A stretch of 32,602 nt of DNA from Actinoallomurus sp. (lineage in GTDB: Bacteria; Actinomycetota; Actinomycetes; Streptosporangiales; Streptosporangiaceae), in contig JAOPYL010000224.1 in NCBI GenBank assembly GCA_025964625.1, positions 1 through 32,602 on the forward strand, in the 5' to 3' direction. The position numbers and the translations under genes are program-made. Below the pieces are notes generated by a model. It made no database searches. It saw only the letters and a list, made by a program, of their open reading frames with translations, and had not been told where the DNA came from. This document shows, piece after piece, positions 8,082 to 16,176 of the stretch; position 1 is the stretch's first letter; every line of letters begins with the position of its first letter.

Positions 8082-10816
8082 GCCGAGGCCTTCTCACCGG
8101 GGGTGCCGCCGAGGTAGGCGTCGGCCACCTCGCGGTCGGACCTGATCTGCGCCGGTGTGCCGGAGGCGATGAGCCGTCCGAAGTTGAGCACGTGGATCTG
8201 GTCGCAGAGGCCCAGCACGAGGCTCATGTCGTGGTCGACCATGATGATGGTGACCCCGCTGTCCCGTATCACCTTCAGCCGTTCGCCGAGCCAGGCACTC
8301 TCGGCGGTGTCCAGGCCGCCCGCCGGCTCGTCGAGGAGCAGCAGCCTGGGCTCGCCGGCCAGCGCCCTGGCGATCGACACGAGCTGACGCTGCCCCTGGG
8401 ACAGCTCACCCGCGGGACGCCCGGCCAGCCGCGTCAGCCCGAGGAGCGCGAACGTGCGCCGCAGCGCCTCGTCGGGCGGATGCCGGCGCCGGCCGTGTGA
8501 CGCGGTGAGCCCGACGGCCACGTTCTCGGCGACGGTCAGGTCGTCATAGAGCTCCAGCGACTGGAACGTACGACCGAGCCCGGCGCGGACCCGCCCGTGG
8601 GGCGGCCGGCCCGCCAGCGGTTCGCCGTCCAGGCTCACCGCGCCGGTGTGCTCGGCGAACCCGCTGATCGCGTCGAGCAGCGTGGTCTTGCCGGCCCCGT
8701 TGGGACCGATCAGCCCCACGATGCTTCCCTCCGGGACGTCGAAGCCGACGCCGTCGACGGCGACCACGCCGCCGTAGCGCACCCCGAGGTCACGGACGAC
8801 CAGCAGGTCCGGCCGGCCGTCCGGCTCGCCGCGCGTGGCCGGGACGGCCGTCGGAGGTGGGGGCTCCTCGGCGTCCGGGGACTCCCGTCGCGCGCGTACG
8901 GCGGCGAGCTTCTGGTGCGCGGGCCCGACGATGCCCTCCGGATTCATGATCACGGTCAGCACCAGCAGCACGCTCGAGACGACCGTGTACCAGCCGCCGG
9001 TCCCCACCAGCTTGTCGATGACGACGAACAGCAGGCCGCCGGAGGCGGAGAACCCCGCGAGGACACCGCCCGACACCGAGGTGATGCCGGTGAGGTAGAC
9101 GGTGGCGAACAACGTCAGGCCGGAGACCGCGGAGAAGGCGTCGTAGGTGACGGTCCGCTGCTGGTAGGCCAGCAGGGCGCCGCCGAGACCCGCGATGAAG
9201 GCCGCGACGGCGAACACGATGATCTTGACGCGTACGACGTCGACCCCGGCGGCCGCGGCGGACCGTTCGTTGGCGCGGACGGCCAGCAGCTGGGAGCCGA
9301 GTCCGCTGCGCCGCAGGGCGGCGACGCCGATCGCGACGGCGACCAGGACGAGCAGACACAGGATGCCGAACGTGATCCGGGGATAGCCGAGGCCGCTGCC
9401 CACGCCCAGCTTCCAGCCGAACAGGGACGGGTCCGCGACCGCTACCCCCGAGCTGCTGACGAAGTCGAGGTTCCGGAACCAGAACGCCTCCAGCGCGAAG
9501 GCGAGCGCCAGCGTGACGACCGCGACGGGCAGGCCTCTGATCCGCAGGGCGGGCAGCCCGACCAGCACCCCGAGGACGGCCGCCGCGAGCGCGGCGGCAA
9601 GGGGTGCGAGTGGGAACGGGATGTGCAGGTCGTGGCCGAGCGGCCCGAGCAGGAAGCCGGCGGCGCCGGCCAGGGTCAGCTGAGCGAGCGACAGCTGGCC
9701 GGCGTACCCGCCGACCACGACGATCGAGAGCGCGATGATGGCCATGATCAGGCTGACGATCAGCCCTTCGCGCAGCCGATCGTGCAGCACGACAAGGGCG
9801 ACCACAACGACGACCACGCTGCCCGCGGCCGTGGGCACCACGCGCCGCGGTCTCGGTGCCCGGCCCAGCGTCCGCAGGATGAGCGCGCCGCGGGTCGGCA
9901 GCGGCCGTGCCCGCACCACGAGCACGAGCATGATCAGGATCAGCGGCACGAGCTCCGGCAGGCCGGACCGGGGCAGCCAGCCGAACTGGTTCTGCAGGTA
10001 CTGCGCCTCCGACTGGAGCATGCCGATCAGCAGCCCGGCGGCGGCCGCGACGAACACCAGCTGGAACCGGGCGAGGATCGCCGCGGCCAGAGCGGGCACG
10101 ATGAACAGCGTGTACGCCAGGGGGACCAGCGGAACGATCGGCGCGATGAGGATGCCGGACAGGCCGGCAATCGCCGAGCTGAGCATCCAGTTGTAGGCGG
10201 CGACGCGGTCCGGCGAGATGCCGCTGACGTAGGCGCCGCGTTCGGTCTCGGCGGCCGCCCTGGTGGCCAGGCCGAAGCGGGTGAAGCGGAAGGTCAGTGC
10301 CAGGAGCGCCGCCACGGCGAGGATCGTGAGCGCGAAGTAGGCGCGGTCCGAGGACATCTGCAGGCCGCCGAGCTGCCACAACGAGGTCGGGAAGATCGGC
10401 TGGACGGGGACCGGGGTGGTACCGAGCACCTGCGCGACGATGCCGCTCACCACCAGTGAGACGCCCAGCGCCGCGACCGCCTTGGCGACCGGGGGTGCGG
10501 TCCGCAACGGCCGGAAGATCAGAACGTAGAGGACCAACCCGAAGAGCGCGGACACGACGAGCGTCGCCGCCATGGCCGGGAACAGACCGAGTGGGTGCCC
10601 GATCCCGACGGTCGCGGGCAGGCCGGGGATCAGCAGGAGCAGGCGGCCCTGGCGGAGGAACGCGTACACGTACGCCGCGTGCAGTGCGATGGCGCTGGTG
10701 CCGAAGTTGAGCACTCCGGAGCTTCGATAGGTCAGGACGAGGGCGAGCGCCAGAGCCCCGAACACGGCCCCGTTCCCCAGTCCGAGCAGGAGAAAAACCG
10801 CGTTGGTCATCGTCAA
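8078..10816 (-). CDS. Fused LivH-LivM-LivG: two permeases and one ATPase in a single ABC transporter chain
   Basis: This 912-residue protein joins three normally separate subunits. Residues about 1-305 are a LivH-type permease (LTYRSSGVLNFGTSAIAL near the start). Residues about 335-640 are a LivM-type permease (GGYAGQLSLAQLTLAGAAGF and the GVDVVRVKIIVFAVAAFIAG loop). After a charged, proline-rich linker (about 645-665) comes a LivG-type ATPase with Walker A GPNGAGKTT from residue 704, signature LSQGQ near 802, Walker B LLLLDEP and HD switch. The LivG domain also has the GLGRTFQ Q-loop. GAGG lies 6 nt before ATG 10816. No internal stop or frame change was seen, so the fusion is real in this sequence. 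The arrangement would fix a 1:1:1 ratio of subunits. Confidence 0.92.
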   Translation of the reverse strand: MTMTNAVFLLLGLGNGAVFGALALALVLTYRSSGVLNFGTSAIALHAAYVYAFLRQGRLLLLIPGLPATVGIGHPLGLFPAMAATLVVSALFGLVLYVLIFRPLRTAPPVAKAVAALGVSLVVSGIVAQVLGTTPVPVQPIFPTSLWQLGGLQMSSDRAYFALTILAVAALLALTFRFTRFGLATRAAAETERGAYVSGISPDRVAAYNWMLSSAIAGLSGILIAPIVPLVPLAYTLFIVPALAAAILARFQLVFVAAAAGLLIGMLQSEAQYLQNQFGWLPRSGLPELVPLILIMLVLVVRARPLPTRGALILRTLGRAPRPRRVVPTAAGSVVVVVVALVVLHDRLREGLIVSLIMAIIALSIVVVGGYAGQLSLAQLTLAGAAGFLLGPLGHDLHIPFPLAPLAAALAAAVLGVLVGLPALRIRGLPVAVVTLALAFALEAFWFRNLDFVSSSGVAVADPSLFGWKLGVGSGLGYPRITFGILCLLVLVAVAIGVAALRRSGLGSQLLAVRANERSAAAAGVDVVRVKIIVFAVAAFIAGLGGALLAYQQRTVTYDAFSAVSGLTLFATVYLTGITSVSGGVLAGFSASGGLLFVVIDKLVGTGGWYTVVSSVLLVLTVIMNPEGIVGPAHQKLAAVRARRESPDAEEPPPPTAVPATRGEPDGRPDLLVVRDLGVRYGGVVAVDGVGFDVPEGSIVGLIGPNGAGKTTLLDAISGFAEHTGAVSLDGEPLAGRPPHGRVRAGLGRTFQSLELYDDLTVAENVAVGLTASHGRRRHPPDEALRRTFALLGLTRLAGRPAGELSQGQRQLVSIARALAGEPRLLLLDEPAGGLDTAESAWLGERLKVIRDSGVTIIMVDHDMSLVLGLCDQIHVLNFGRLIASGTPAQIRSDREVADAYLGGTPGEKASA

Positions 10817-10876
10817 CCTCAGCTCTCGCTCGCAGATGCCGGTGTGGCGACACGGCCGGGCCCCGATATGAACGAG

Positions 10877-10905
10877 ACGTTAGATGACTGTGCAGATCAT
10901 GTAAA
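10877..10905 (-). promoter_or_regulatory. Promoter for the livHMG-livF-receptor operon
   Basis: On the minus strand a -35 TTTACA (10905-10900) is followed after 17 nt by a -10 TAACGT (10882-10877), which fits the actinobacterial TANNNT consensus. The start point would fall near 10870, leaving a 5' leader of about 55 nt that contains a normal GAGG ribosome site. Confidence 0.5.
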
Positions 10906-11138
10906 CAACTTGCCGCAACCGAGATCGAACGGGAGTGGCCGCAAGCCACGAGATCCACGGATGAGGCATCAACTTCGCTGCTGGAAGCACGATTTAGATC
11001 TGAACCGGTCCGTACGCCGACGAGAAGGCCCCCTGGCGCGTCCGACCTCGAGCCTGACTGATTTGTATACACGCTGCCAGAAGTAGCCGACCGAAGACGG
11101 TTCTGATCGCCGAGACAGGCCCATGGGCATCCATGGTT

Positions 11139-11183
11139 CTCACCAGTGAGTGTTGCAGTCTCCCATAAGAGAACGTTATTCTC
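11139..11183 (+). promoter_or_regulatory. Leaderless promoter with two operator dyads, kinase operon
   Basis: The -35 TTGCAG (11153-11158), an 18-nt spacer and the -10 TATTCT (11177-11182) lie 6 nt before GTG 11189, so transcription should begin at or next to the start codon; no Shine-Dalgarno is present. Dyad 1 is CTCAC-CA-GTGAG (11139-11150). Dyad 2 is GAGAA-N5-TTCTC (11169-11183), which covers the -10. The same arrangement is found at 16806-16850, next to the TetR gene, which makes that TetR the obvious candidate repressor. Confidence 0.7.
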
Positions 11184-11188
11184 CGACC

Positions 11189-12229
11189 GTGAGCAACGAA
11201 CCCACGGCGACCCACCAGGGCCTCGATGTGTCCCTGCTGGACCGGTGGCTGGCCGTACAGGACGTGCCGGGCGGGGACGGCGAACTGGCGGTCACCCAGA
11301 TCTCCGGCGGGTCGCAGAATCAGCTCTACGAGCTGCGCCGAGGCGACACGCGCCTGGTCCTGCGCGCCGCGCCGAGCCATGCCTCTCCCGAGCGCGGGCG
11401 GAGCATGCTCCGCGAATACGAGTTCCTGCGCGCCCTCGCCGACACCGACGTGCCCCACGCCCGCGCCTACGCGGCCTGCGGCGATCCCGGCATCCTGGGC
11501 CAGCCGTTCTACGTGATGGACCACGTCGACGGCTGGTCACCGATGCAGGGTGGGTGGGCGGCGCCGTTCGACACCGACCTCGATGCGCGAGCCGGCCTCG
11601 CCGTGCAACTCGTCGACGGCATCGCCCGGCTCGCCCGGGTGGACTGGAAGTCGCTCGGCCTGGACGGATTCGGCCGGCCCGACGGCTTCCATGACCGCCA
11701 GGTGGACCGCTGGCTGTCCTATCTGGCCCGATACCGGTTCCGCGAACTGCCCGGGCTCGACGTGGCGGCCGACTGGCTGCGCACGCACCGGCCCCGCGCG
11801 TACGAGCCGGGCATCATGCACGGGGACTACCAGTTCGCCAACGTCATGTACGCGAACGGCGCGCCCGCCCGCCTGGCCGCGATCGTGGACTGGGAGATGG
11901 CCACCATCGGGGACCCGCTCCTCGACCTCGGCTGGACCCTGATCGCATGGTCGCCGGAGGGCGACGACATGGTGCGCTCCCGTTACCTCGACTACGCCGG
12001 GATGCCGCCGAGGGACGACCTGCTCGAGCACTACGCCACGGTCAGCGGCCGGCCCGTCGACGACATCGACTACTACGTCATCCTGGCCCGCTTCAAGCTC
12101 GGCATCGTGCTGGAGCAGAGCGTGGCGCGCGTCGCGTCGGGCGGGGACGACCCACGTGTCTCGGCCTTCGACGGCATCGTGCTGGAACTCATCCGCAAGG
12201 CCGCGGAGCTGGCAAGGAGCACGCCATGA
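11189..12229 (+). CDS. APH-family phosphotransferase, probable hydroxyacyl-CoA kinase (LvaA/ACAD10-11 kinase type)
   Basis: This 346-residue cytoplasmic protein has the aminoglycoside-phosphotransferase (APH) kinase fold. The nucleotide-binding loop is near ISGGSQNQLYELR. The catalytic HGDYQFAN motif has H211, D213 and N218, and the metal-binding DWEMATIGDPLLDLGW starts at D234. The DWE.ATIGDP form is typical of kinases linked to ACAD10/11-like dehydrogenases, which phosphorylate the hydroxyl of 4-hydroxyacyl-CoA so that a partner ACAD can eliminate phosphate. GTG 11189 fits the leaderless promoter; an ATG at 11150 would place the operator inside the gene. It overlaps the next gene by 4 nt. 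True antibiotic phosphotransfer is unlikely in this operon. Confidence 0.85.
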   Translation: MSNEPTATHQGLDVSLLDRWLAVQDVPGGDGELAVTQISGGSQNQLYELRRGDTRLVLRAAPSHASPERGRSMLREYEFLRALADTDVPHARAYAACGDPGILGQPFYVMDHVDGWSPMQGGWAAPFDTDLDARAGLAVQLVDGIARLARVDWKSLGLDGFGRPDGFHDRQVDRWLSYLARYRFRELPGLDVAADWLRTHRPRAYEPGIMHGDYQFANVMYANGAPARLAAIVDWEMATIGDPLLDLGWTLIAWSPEGDDMVRSRYLDYAGMPPRDDLLEHYATVSGRPVDDIDYYVILARFKLGIVLEQSVARVASGGDDPRVSAFDGIVLELIRKAAELARSTP

Positions 12230-12993
12230 CCATCCCCGCACCCTTCGACCGGTTCGACCTCACCGGGAAGGTCGCGCTCGTGACCGGCGGCAGCCGGGGG
12301 CTCGGTCGCGAGATGGTCCTCGCGTTCGCCGCCGCCGGCGCCGACGTCGTCATCACCAGCCGCAAAGTGGAGTCGTGTGAGGTCCTCGCCCGCGAGGTGA
12401 CCGAGCGGACCGGCCGCGCCGCACTCCCCTACGGTTGCCACGTCGGCCACTGGGACGAGCTCGACGGGCTCGTCGCGGCGGCGTACGACCGGTTCGGCAA
12501 GGTCGACATCCTGGTGAACAACGCCGGCATGTCGCTGCTGTACGACGAACCGACCGACGTGACCGAGAAGATGTGGGACAGCGTCGTCAACCTCAACCTC
12601 AAGGGTCCGTTCCGGCTCACCGCGCTGGTGGGGCAGCGGATGGTCGAGCACGGCGGTGGCTCCATCATCAACGTGAGCAGCACCGGCTCGATCCGGCCGA
12701 CGCCCAACATCCTGCCGTACGCCGCCGCGAAGGCCGGCCTCAACGCCATCACCGAGGGGTTCGCCCAGGCGTTCGGCCCGACGGTACGGGTGAACTGCCT
12801 GATGGCGGGCCCGTTCTTCACCGACATCAGCAAGGCATGGGACCTCGAACGCGTCAACGAGGGGTTGCAGAGCCACGCGTTGCGCCGGGGCGGCCGGCCG
12901 GAGGAGATCATCGGGGCCGCCCTGTTCCTGGCCGGCGACGCGTCCAGCTTCACCACCGGCGCCGTCCTCCGCGCTGACGGCGGCATTCCCTGA
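12226..12993 (+). CDS. Short-chain dehydrogenase/reductase (SDR)
   Basis: This 255-residue classical SDR has the cofactor motif TGGSRGLG (residues 20-27), NNAG, a serine in INVSSTGS and YAAAK as the Tyr/Lys pair. It lacks the insertion of mycofactocin-coupled SDRs. The ATG overlaps the kinase stop (ATGA), with AAGGAG 7 nt upstream. In the lva pathway an SDR interconverts the 4-oxo- and 4-hydroxyacyl-CoA that the kinase uses, so this gene may serve that role or oxidise the 3-hydroxyacyl-CoA product. That assignment is by analogy of gene content; the substrate is not visible in the sequence. Confidence 0.88.
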   Translation: MTIPAPFDRFDLTGKVALVTGGSRGLGREMVLAFAAAGADVVITSRKVESCEVLAREVTERTGRAALPYGCHVGHWDELDGLVAAAYDRFGKVDILVNNAGMSLLYDEPTDVTEKMWDSVVNLNLKGPFRLTALVGQRMVEHGGGSIINVSSTGSIRPTPNILPYAAAKAGLNAITEGFAQAFGPTVRVNCLMAGPFFTDISKAWDLERVNEGLQSHALRRGGRPEEIIGAALFLAGDASSFTTGAVLRADGGIP

Positions 12994-13015
12994 TCGCACA
13001 AGGAGAGCTCCTGCC

Positions 13016-14320
13016 ATGGCATGGGACTTCAGCACAGAGCCCGAATTCCAAAAAAAACTCGACTGGGCCGACGCGTTCGTCCGCGAGGAGGTCGAACCGC
13101 TCGACCTCGTCTGGCCCGCCCCCTTCAACTACCAACCCCTCACGCCCGAGCGCCGCAAGCTCGTCGAACCGCTCAAGCAGGCGGTGCGTGAGCAGGACCT
13201 GTGGGCCTGCCACCTCGGTCCGGAACTGGGCGGCAAGGGCTATGGGCAGCTCAAGCTGGCGCTGCTCAACGAGATCCTCGGCCGCTCCACCTGGGCGCCG
13301 GTCATCTTCGGCACCCAGGCTCCTGACACCGGCAACGCCGAGATCATCGCGCATTTCGGTACGCCAGAACAGAAGAAGCGTTACCTGGATCCGTTGCTCA
13401 ACGGCGAGATCTTCTCCTGTTACTCGATGACGGAACCCCAGGCGGGTGCCGATCCGGCCATGTTCACCACCCGCGCGGAGCGGGACGGCGACGGCTGGGT
13501 CATCAACGGGTGGAAGTTCTTCTCCTCCAACGCGCGCTGGGCCGAGTTCCTGATCGTGATGGCCGTGAGCGACCCGGACGCCGGGGCGTACCGGGGAATG
13601 TCGATGTTCCTGCTCCCCCGGTCGACACCCGGCGTGAAGATCGTCCGGAACGTGGGCCTGATGGGCGAACCGGCCGAGGACGGTTCACACGCCCTGATCC
13701 ACTACGACAACGTCCGGGTCCCCGCGGACGCCCTGCTGGGTGCGGAGGGCGGCGCGTTCGCCGTGGCCCAGACCCGGCTCGGTGGCGGCCGGGTGCACCA
13801 CGCGATGCGCACCGTCGGCGTCGCGCAGCGCGCACTGGACATGCTGTGCGAGCGGGCGCTCAGTCGCTACACCAAGGGTTCCGTACTCGCCGACAAGCAG
13901 AAGGTGCAGGAGTACATCGCCGACTCCTACGCCCAGCTGGCGCAGTTCCGGCTGTTCGTGCTGAACGTCGCCTGGCAGATCGATCGGTACCAGGACTACA
14001 AGAAGGTGCGCATGGACATCGCCGCGATCAAGGTGCTCGCCCCGACCGTGCTGCACGACATCGTCCAGAGGTCCATGCAGGTGCACGGCGCGCTCGGCGT
14101 GTCAAACGAGCTGCCGCTGGCCCACATGTGGGTGCAGGCACCTGTGATGGGCCTGGCGGACGGCCCGACCGAGGTGCACAAGGTCACGGTCGCACGCGAG
14201 GTGCTGAAGGGCTACGAGCCGGTCGACTCCATCTGGCCGTCGGAACACGTGCCGACCAGGCTGGCCGCGGCCAAGGCCAAGTTCGCCGCCGCCCTCGAAC
14301 TCGAGATCGGCGACCTCTGA
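13016..14320 (+). CDS. Acyl-CoA dehydrogenase, ACAD10/11 (LvaC) type
   Basis: This 434-residue flavoprotein resembles the dehydrogenase half of ACAD10/11. It has CYSMTEPQAGADP for flavin contact, INGWKFFSSNA, the loop AQTRLGGGRVHHAMRTVG, and GLADGPTEVHKVTVAR near the C-terminus. At the usual catalytic-Glu position the residue is Asp (D382), as in the ACAD10/11 group, whose members can act on phosphorylated hydroxyacyl-CoA. The C-terminal tail is longer than in ordinary ACADs. A GGAG precedes the ATG at 13016, and the gene follows the SDR by 22 nt. Together with the kinase it forms the two-part machine expected for converting a gamma-hydroxyacyl-CoA to an enoyl-CoA (inference from family). Confidence 0.9.
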   Translation: MAWDFSTEPEFQKKLDWADAFVREEVEPLDLVWPAPFNYQPLTPERRKLVEPLKQAVREQDLWACHLGPELGGKGYGQLKLALLNEILGRSTWAPVIFGTQAPDTGNAEIIAHFGTPEQKKRYLDPLLNGEIFSCYSMTEPQAGADPAMFTTRAERDGDGWVINGWKFFSSNARWAEFLIVMAVSDPDAGAYRGMSMFLLPRSTPGVKIVRNVGLMGEPAEDGSHALIHYDNVRVPADALLGAEGGAFAVAQTRLGGGRVHHAMRTVGVAQRALDMLCERALSRYTKGSVLADKQKVQEYIADSYAQLAQFRLFVLNVAWQIDRYQDYKKVRMDIAAIKVLAPTVLHDIVQRSMQVHGALGVSNELPLAHMWVQAPVMGLADGPTEVHKVTVAREVLKGYEPVDSIWPSEHVPTRLAAAKAKFAAALELEIGDL

Positions 14321-15129
14321 ACGCCCCGCCGGGCGAGGGCCGGACGGCGTTCGAGTTCGCGGGGAAGGTCGCCGCCGTCACCGGCGGCGCCAGCGGCATC
14401 GGGCTCGCGCTCGCCGAGCGTCTTGCCGCGGAAGGCTGCCAGGTCGCCGTCGCGGACGTGAACCCCGAGCGGCTCGCCGAGGTACGGCGGCGACTGCCCG
14501 GCGCCCTGACCGCGGCGGTCGACGTCGCGGATCCGCGCCAGGTCCAGGACTTCGCGGACCGGACGGCGGAGCGGTACGGCGCCGTGCACCTCGTCTGCGC
14601 GAACGCCGGGATCATTGGGCCGGCGGGCGACCGGCTGTGGGAGGTCTCGGACGACGAGTGGCGGCAGGTGGTCGACGTGAACCTGCTGGGCGTGGTCGCC
14701 ACCCTGCGGGCGTTCGTCCCCTTGCTGCTGCGGACTCCCCCCGGCCACGTGGGCATCACCGCGTCAATGGCGGCGGTGACGACCACGGCCACGATGCCCG
14801 CCTACTACGCCACCAAGCACGCGCTCCTATCGGTCGCGGACACGCTGCACCGCCAGTTCGTACGGGACGGGCTGGACGTGGGCGTCAGTGTGCTGCTGCC
14901 AGCGCAGGTCACCACGAATCTCGGGGAGTCACTGACCGGCGTGGACCGGCCGGGCAACCCCCGGGGGATCAGCCCCGAGGAGGTCGCCACCCGATTCGTC
15001 GAGGCGGTGCGGTCCCGCACACTGCACGTGTTCACCCATCCCGGTTCGACCGGGCTGGCCAGGGCGCGCACCGACGCGATGCTCGCCGAGGCCGGTGGCC
15101 CTGCCGGGCGGTCGGCCGGCGCCGGCTGA
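14317..15129 (+). CDS. Short-chain dehydrogenase/reductase with no canonical start codon
   Basis: This SDR of about 270 residues has TGGASGIG for cofactor binding, CANAG in place of NNAG, serine in ITASMAAV and YYATK for Tyr/Lys. Its frame contains no ATG, GTG or TTG between the end of the ACAD gene and the cofactor motif, and none close upstream. The best start is CTG 14317-14319, which overlaps the ACAD stop as CTGA and would be read by translational coupling. The first canonical codon downstream (GTG 14459) would delete the nucleotide-binding motif. Its stop abuts the stop of the convergent MDR gene with no base between. The dehydrogenase fold is certain; the start is not. Confidence 0.8.
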   Translation: MNAPPGEGRTAFEFAGKVAAVTGGASGIGLALAERLAAEGCQVAVADVNPERLAEVRRRLPGALTAAVDVADPRQVQDFADRTAERYGAVHLVCANAGIIGPAGDRLWEVSDDEWRQVVDVNLLGVVATLRAFVPLLLRTPPGHVGITASMAAVTTTATMPAYYATKHALLSVADTLHRQFVRDGLDVGVSVLLPAQVTTNLGESLTGVDRPGNPRGISPEEVATRFVEAVRSRTLHVFTHPGSTGLARARTDAMLAEAGGPAGRSAGAG

Positions 15130-16176
15130 TCACGAGCCGACGTCGACGACCACCTTGCCCAGCGCGCGCCGGTCCGCGACGAAGCGGAGGGCGGCGGCCC
15201 CTTCCGCGAGCGGAAAGTGCGCGCCGATGTGCGGCACGACCCGGCCGGCGGCGAACAGCTCCAGCACTTCCTCGCGGTCCCGTCGCTCCCGCTCGGGGTC
15301 GTGGTCGCCGAAGGTGCGCAGCTCGATGCCCTTGACGGTGATCCCCTTCAGGAGCACCAGGTTGAGCGGGATCGCGGGGATCGCACCGGAGGCGTACCCC
15401 AGCGTGACGAACGTGCCGCCCCACCGGATGCTGCGCAGCGCCCGCTCCGACCACTCGCCACCGACCGGGTCGATCACCGCGTGCGCGCCGCCATCGGTCA
15501 GTTCGCGGATCCGCAGGCGCAGGTCCTCGGTGGTGTAGTCGATGACGTGGGTCGCGCCGTGCGCGCGGCACAGGGCGAGCTTCTCGGCACCGGACGCGGC
15601 CGCCACCACGCGGGCGCCCAGCTCTCTGGCCAGGTCCACCGCCGCCAGCCCGACGCCGCCGGCCGCGCCGAGCACGACGACCCAGTCCCCTGGGCCGACC
15701 CCCGCGGCCGAGCGCAGGGCGTGGTAGGCGGTGCGGTAGGTGACGCCGAACGCGGCCGCCTCGGCGAAGTCGGCGCCGGGGGGCATCGCCGCCAGCTGGC
15801 CGGCGGGTACGATCGCCCGCTCGGCGAAGGCGCCGACCGGCACCGTGCCGAACACCAGGTCGCCGCGCCGGAACGCCGTCACGCCGGCCCCCACCGCGAG
15901 CACCTCCCCCGCGAGTTCGCTGCCCGGTACGAACGGCAGCGGCACCGGCACCTGATAGGCGCCTGCGACCAGCAGGACGTCGGGGAAGTTGACGGCGGCG
16001 GCCCGCACGTCCACCAGAACCTCACCCACACCTGGGACCGGGGTGGGCATCTCCTCGACGGCGAGTTCTTCAGGCGGACCGTACCGCCGGCAGACCAGGG
16101 CACGCATCGGGGCAGGCCCGGAACCCGGCCCGTGGCCGGCGGATGTGCCGGCCGCGGCTTTGACGTCAGAGGTCAT
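15130..16176 (-). CDS. NADPH:quinone reductase-like MDR-family oxidoreductase
   Basis: This 348-residue protein belongs to the zinc-independent medium-chain dehydrogenase/reductase family. It has a GroES-like N-terminal half (AAAVNFPDVLLVAGAYQ, FVPGSELAGEVLAVG) and a Rossmann half with VLGAAGGVGLAAVDLAREL. It lacks the zinc-ligand cysteine cluster of alcohol dehydrogenases. Members reduce quinones, enones or enoyl-CoA with NADPH. ATG 16176 is chosen; it overlaps the TetR gene end by 11 nt. GTG 16188 upstream and ATG 16107 (MRALVCRRYG) are alternatives, the last matching the usual family start. Being co-transcribed with the TetR repressor, it should be induced with the regulon. Confidence 0.87.
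   Translation of the reverse strand: MTSDVKAAAGTSAGHGPGSGPAPMRALVCRRYGPPEELAVEEMPTPVPGVGEVLVDVRAAAVNFPDVLLVAGAYQVPVPLPFVPGSELAGEVLAVGAGVTAFRRGDLVFGTVPVGAFAERAIVPAGQLAAMPPGADFAEAAAFGVTYRTAYHALRSAAGVGPGDWVVVLGAAGGVGLAAVDLARELGARVVAAASGAEKLALCRAHGATHVIDYTTEDLRLRIRELTDGGAHAVIDPVGGEWSERALRSIRWGGTFVTLGYASGAIPAIPLNLVLLKGITVKGIELRTFGDHDPERERRDREEVLELFAAGRVVPHIGAHFPLAEGAAALRFVADRRALGKVVVDVGS

Larger units (their letters stand above)
10817..11188. other. Intergenic region (372 nt) between divergent transporter and kinase operons
   Basis: No convincing gene is present. The left part holds a promoter for the transporter operon (10877-10905). The right part, 11132-11188, holds the dyad-rich leaderless promoter of the kinase operon. 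Between them are only short palindromes (GCCCATGGGC at 11119-11128; GTGGC/GCCAC at 10935-10949) and TGTATACAC with CTGCCAGAAG at 11063-11083, a variant of the TGTCAGAA motif seen elsewhere. A 46-codon minus ORF (11134-10994) was considered and not called. Confidence 0.6.

Noticed and set aside
8597-10459. 620-codon open frame on the plus strand opposite the fused transporter gene
   Set aside because: Its product is rich in Arg, Gly, Asp and Gln with no family motif, and it mirrors the third-position GC bias of the true gene on the other strand.
10994-11134. 46-codon minus ORF starting in the duplicated promoter region (GGTGAGAACC then ATG)
   Set aside because: Its ATG aligns with the TetR start in the sister promoter and has a fair ribosome site, but the product does not resemble TetR and has no known motif. 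It is more likely a by-product of the shared operator sequence.
12226-12993. SDR considered as a mycofactocin-coupled dehydrogenase because of the nearby mft genes
   Set aside because: It has the ordinary classical SDR length and lacks the characteristic insertion of the mycofactocin-coupled SDR family; the second SDR at 14317 likewise.
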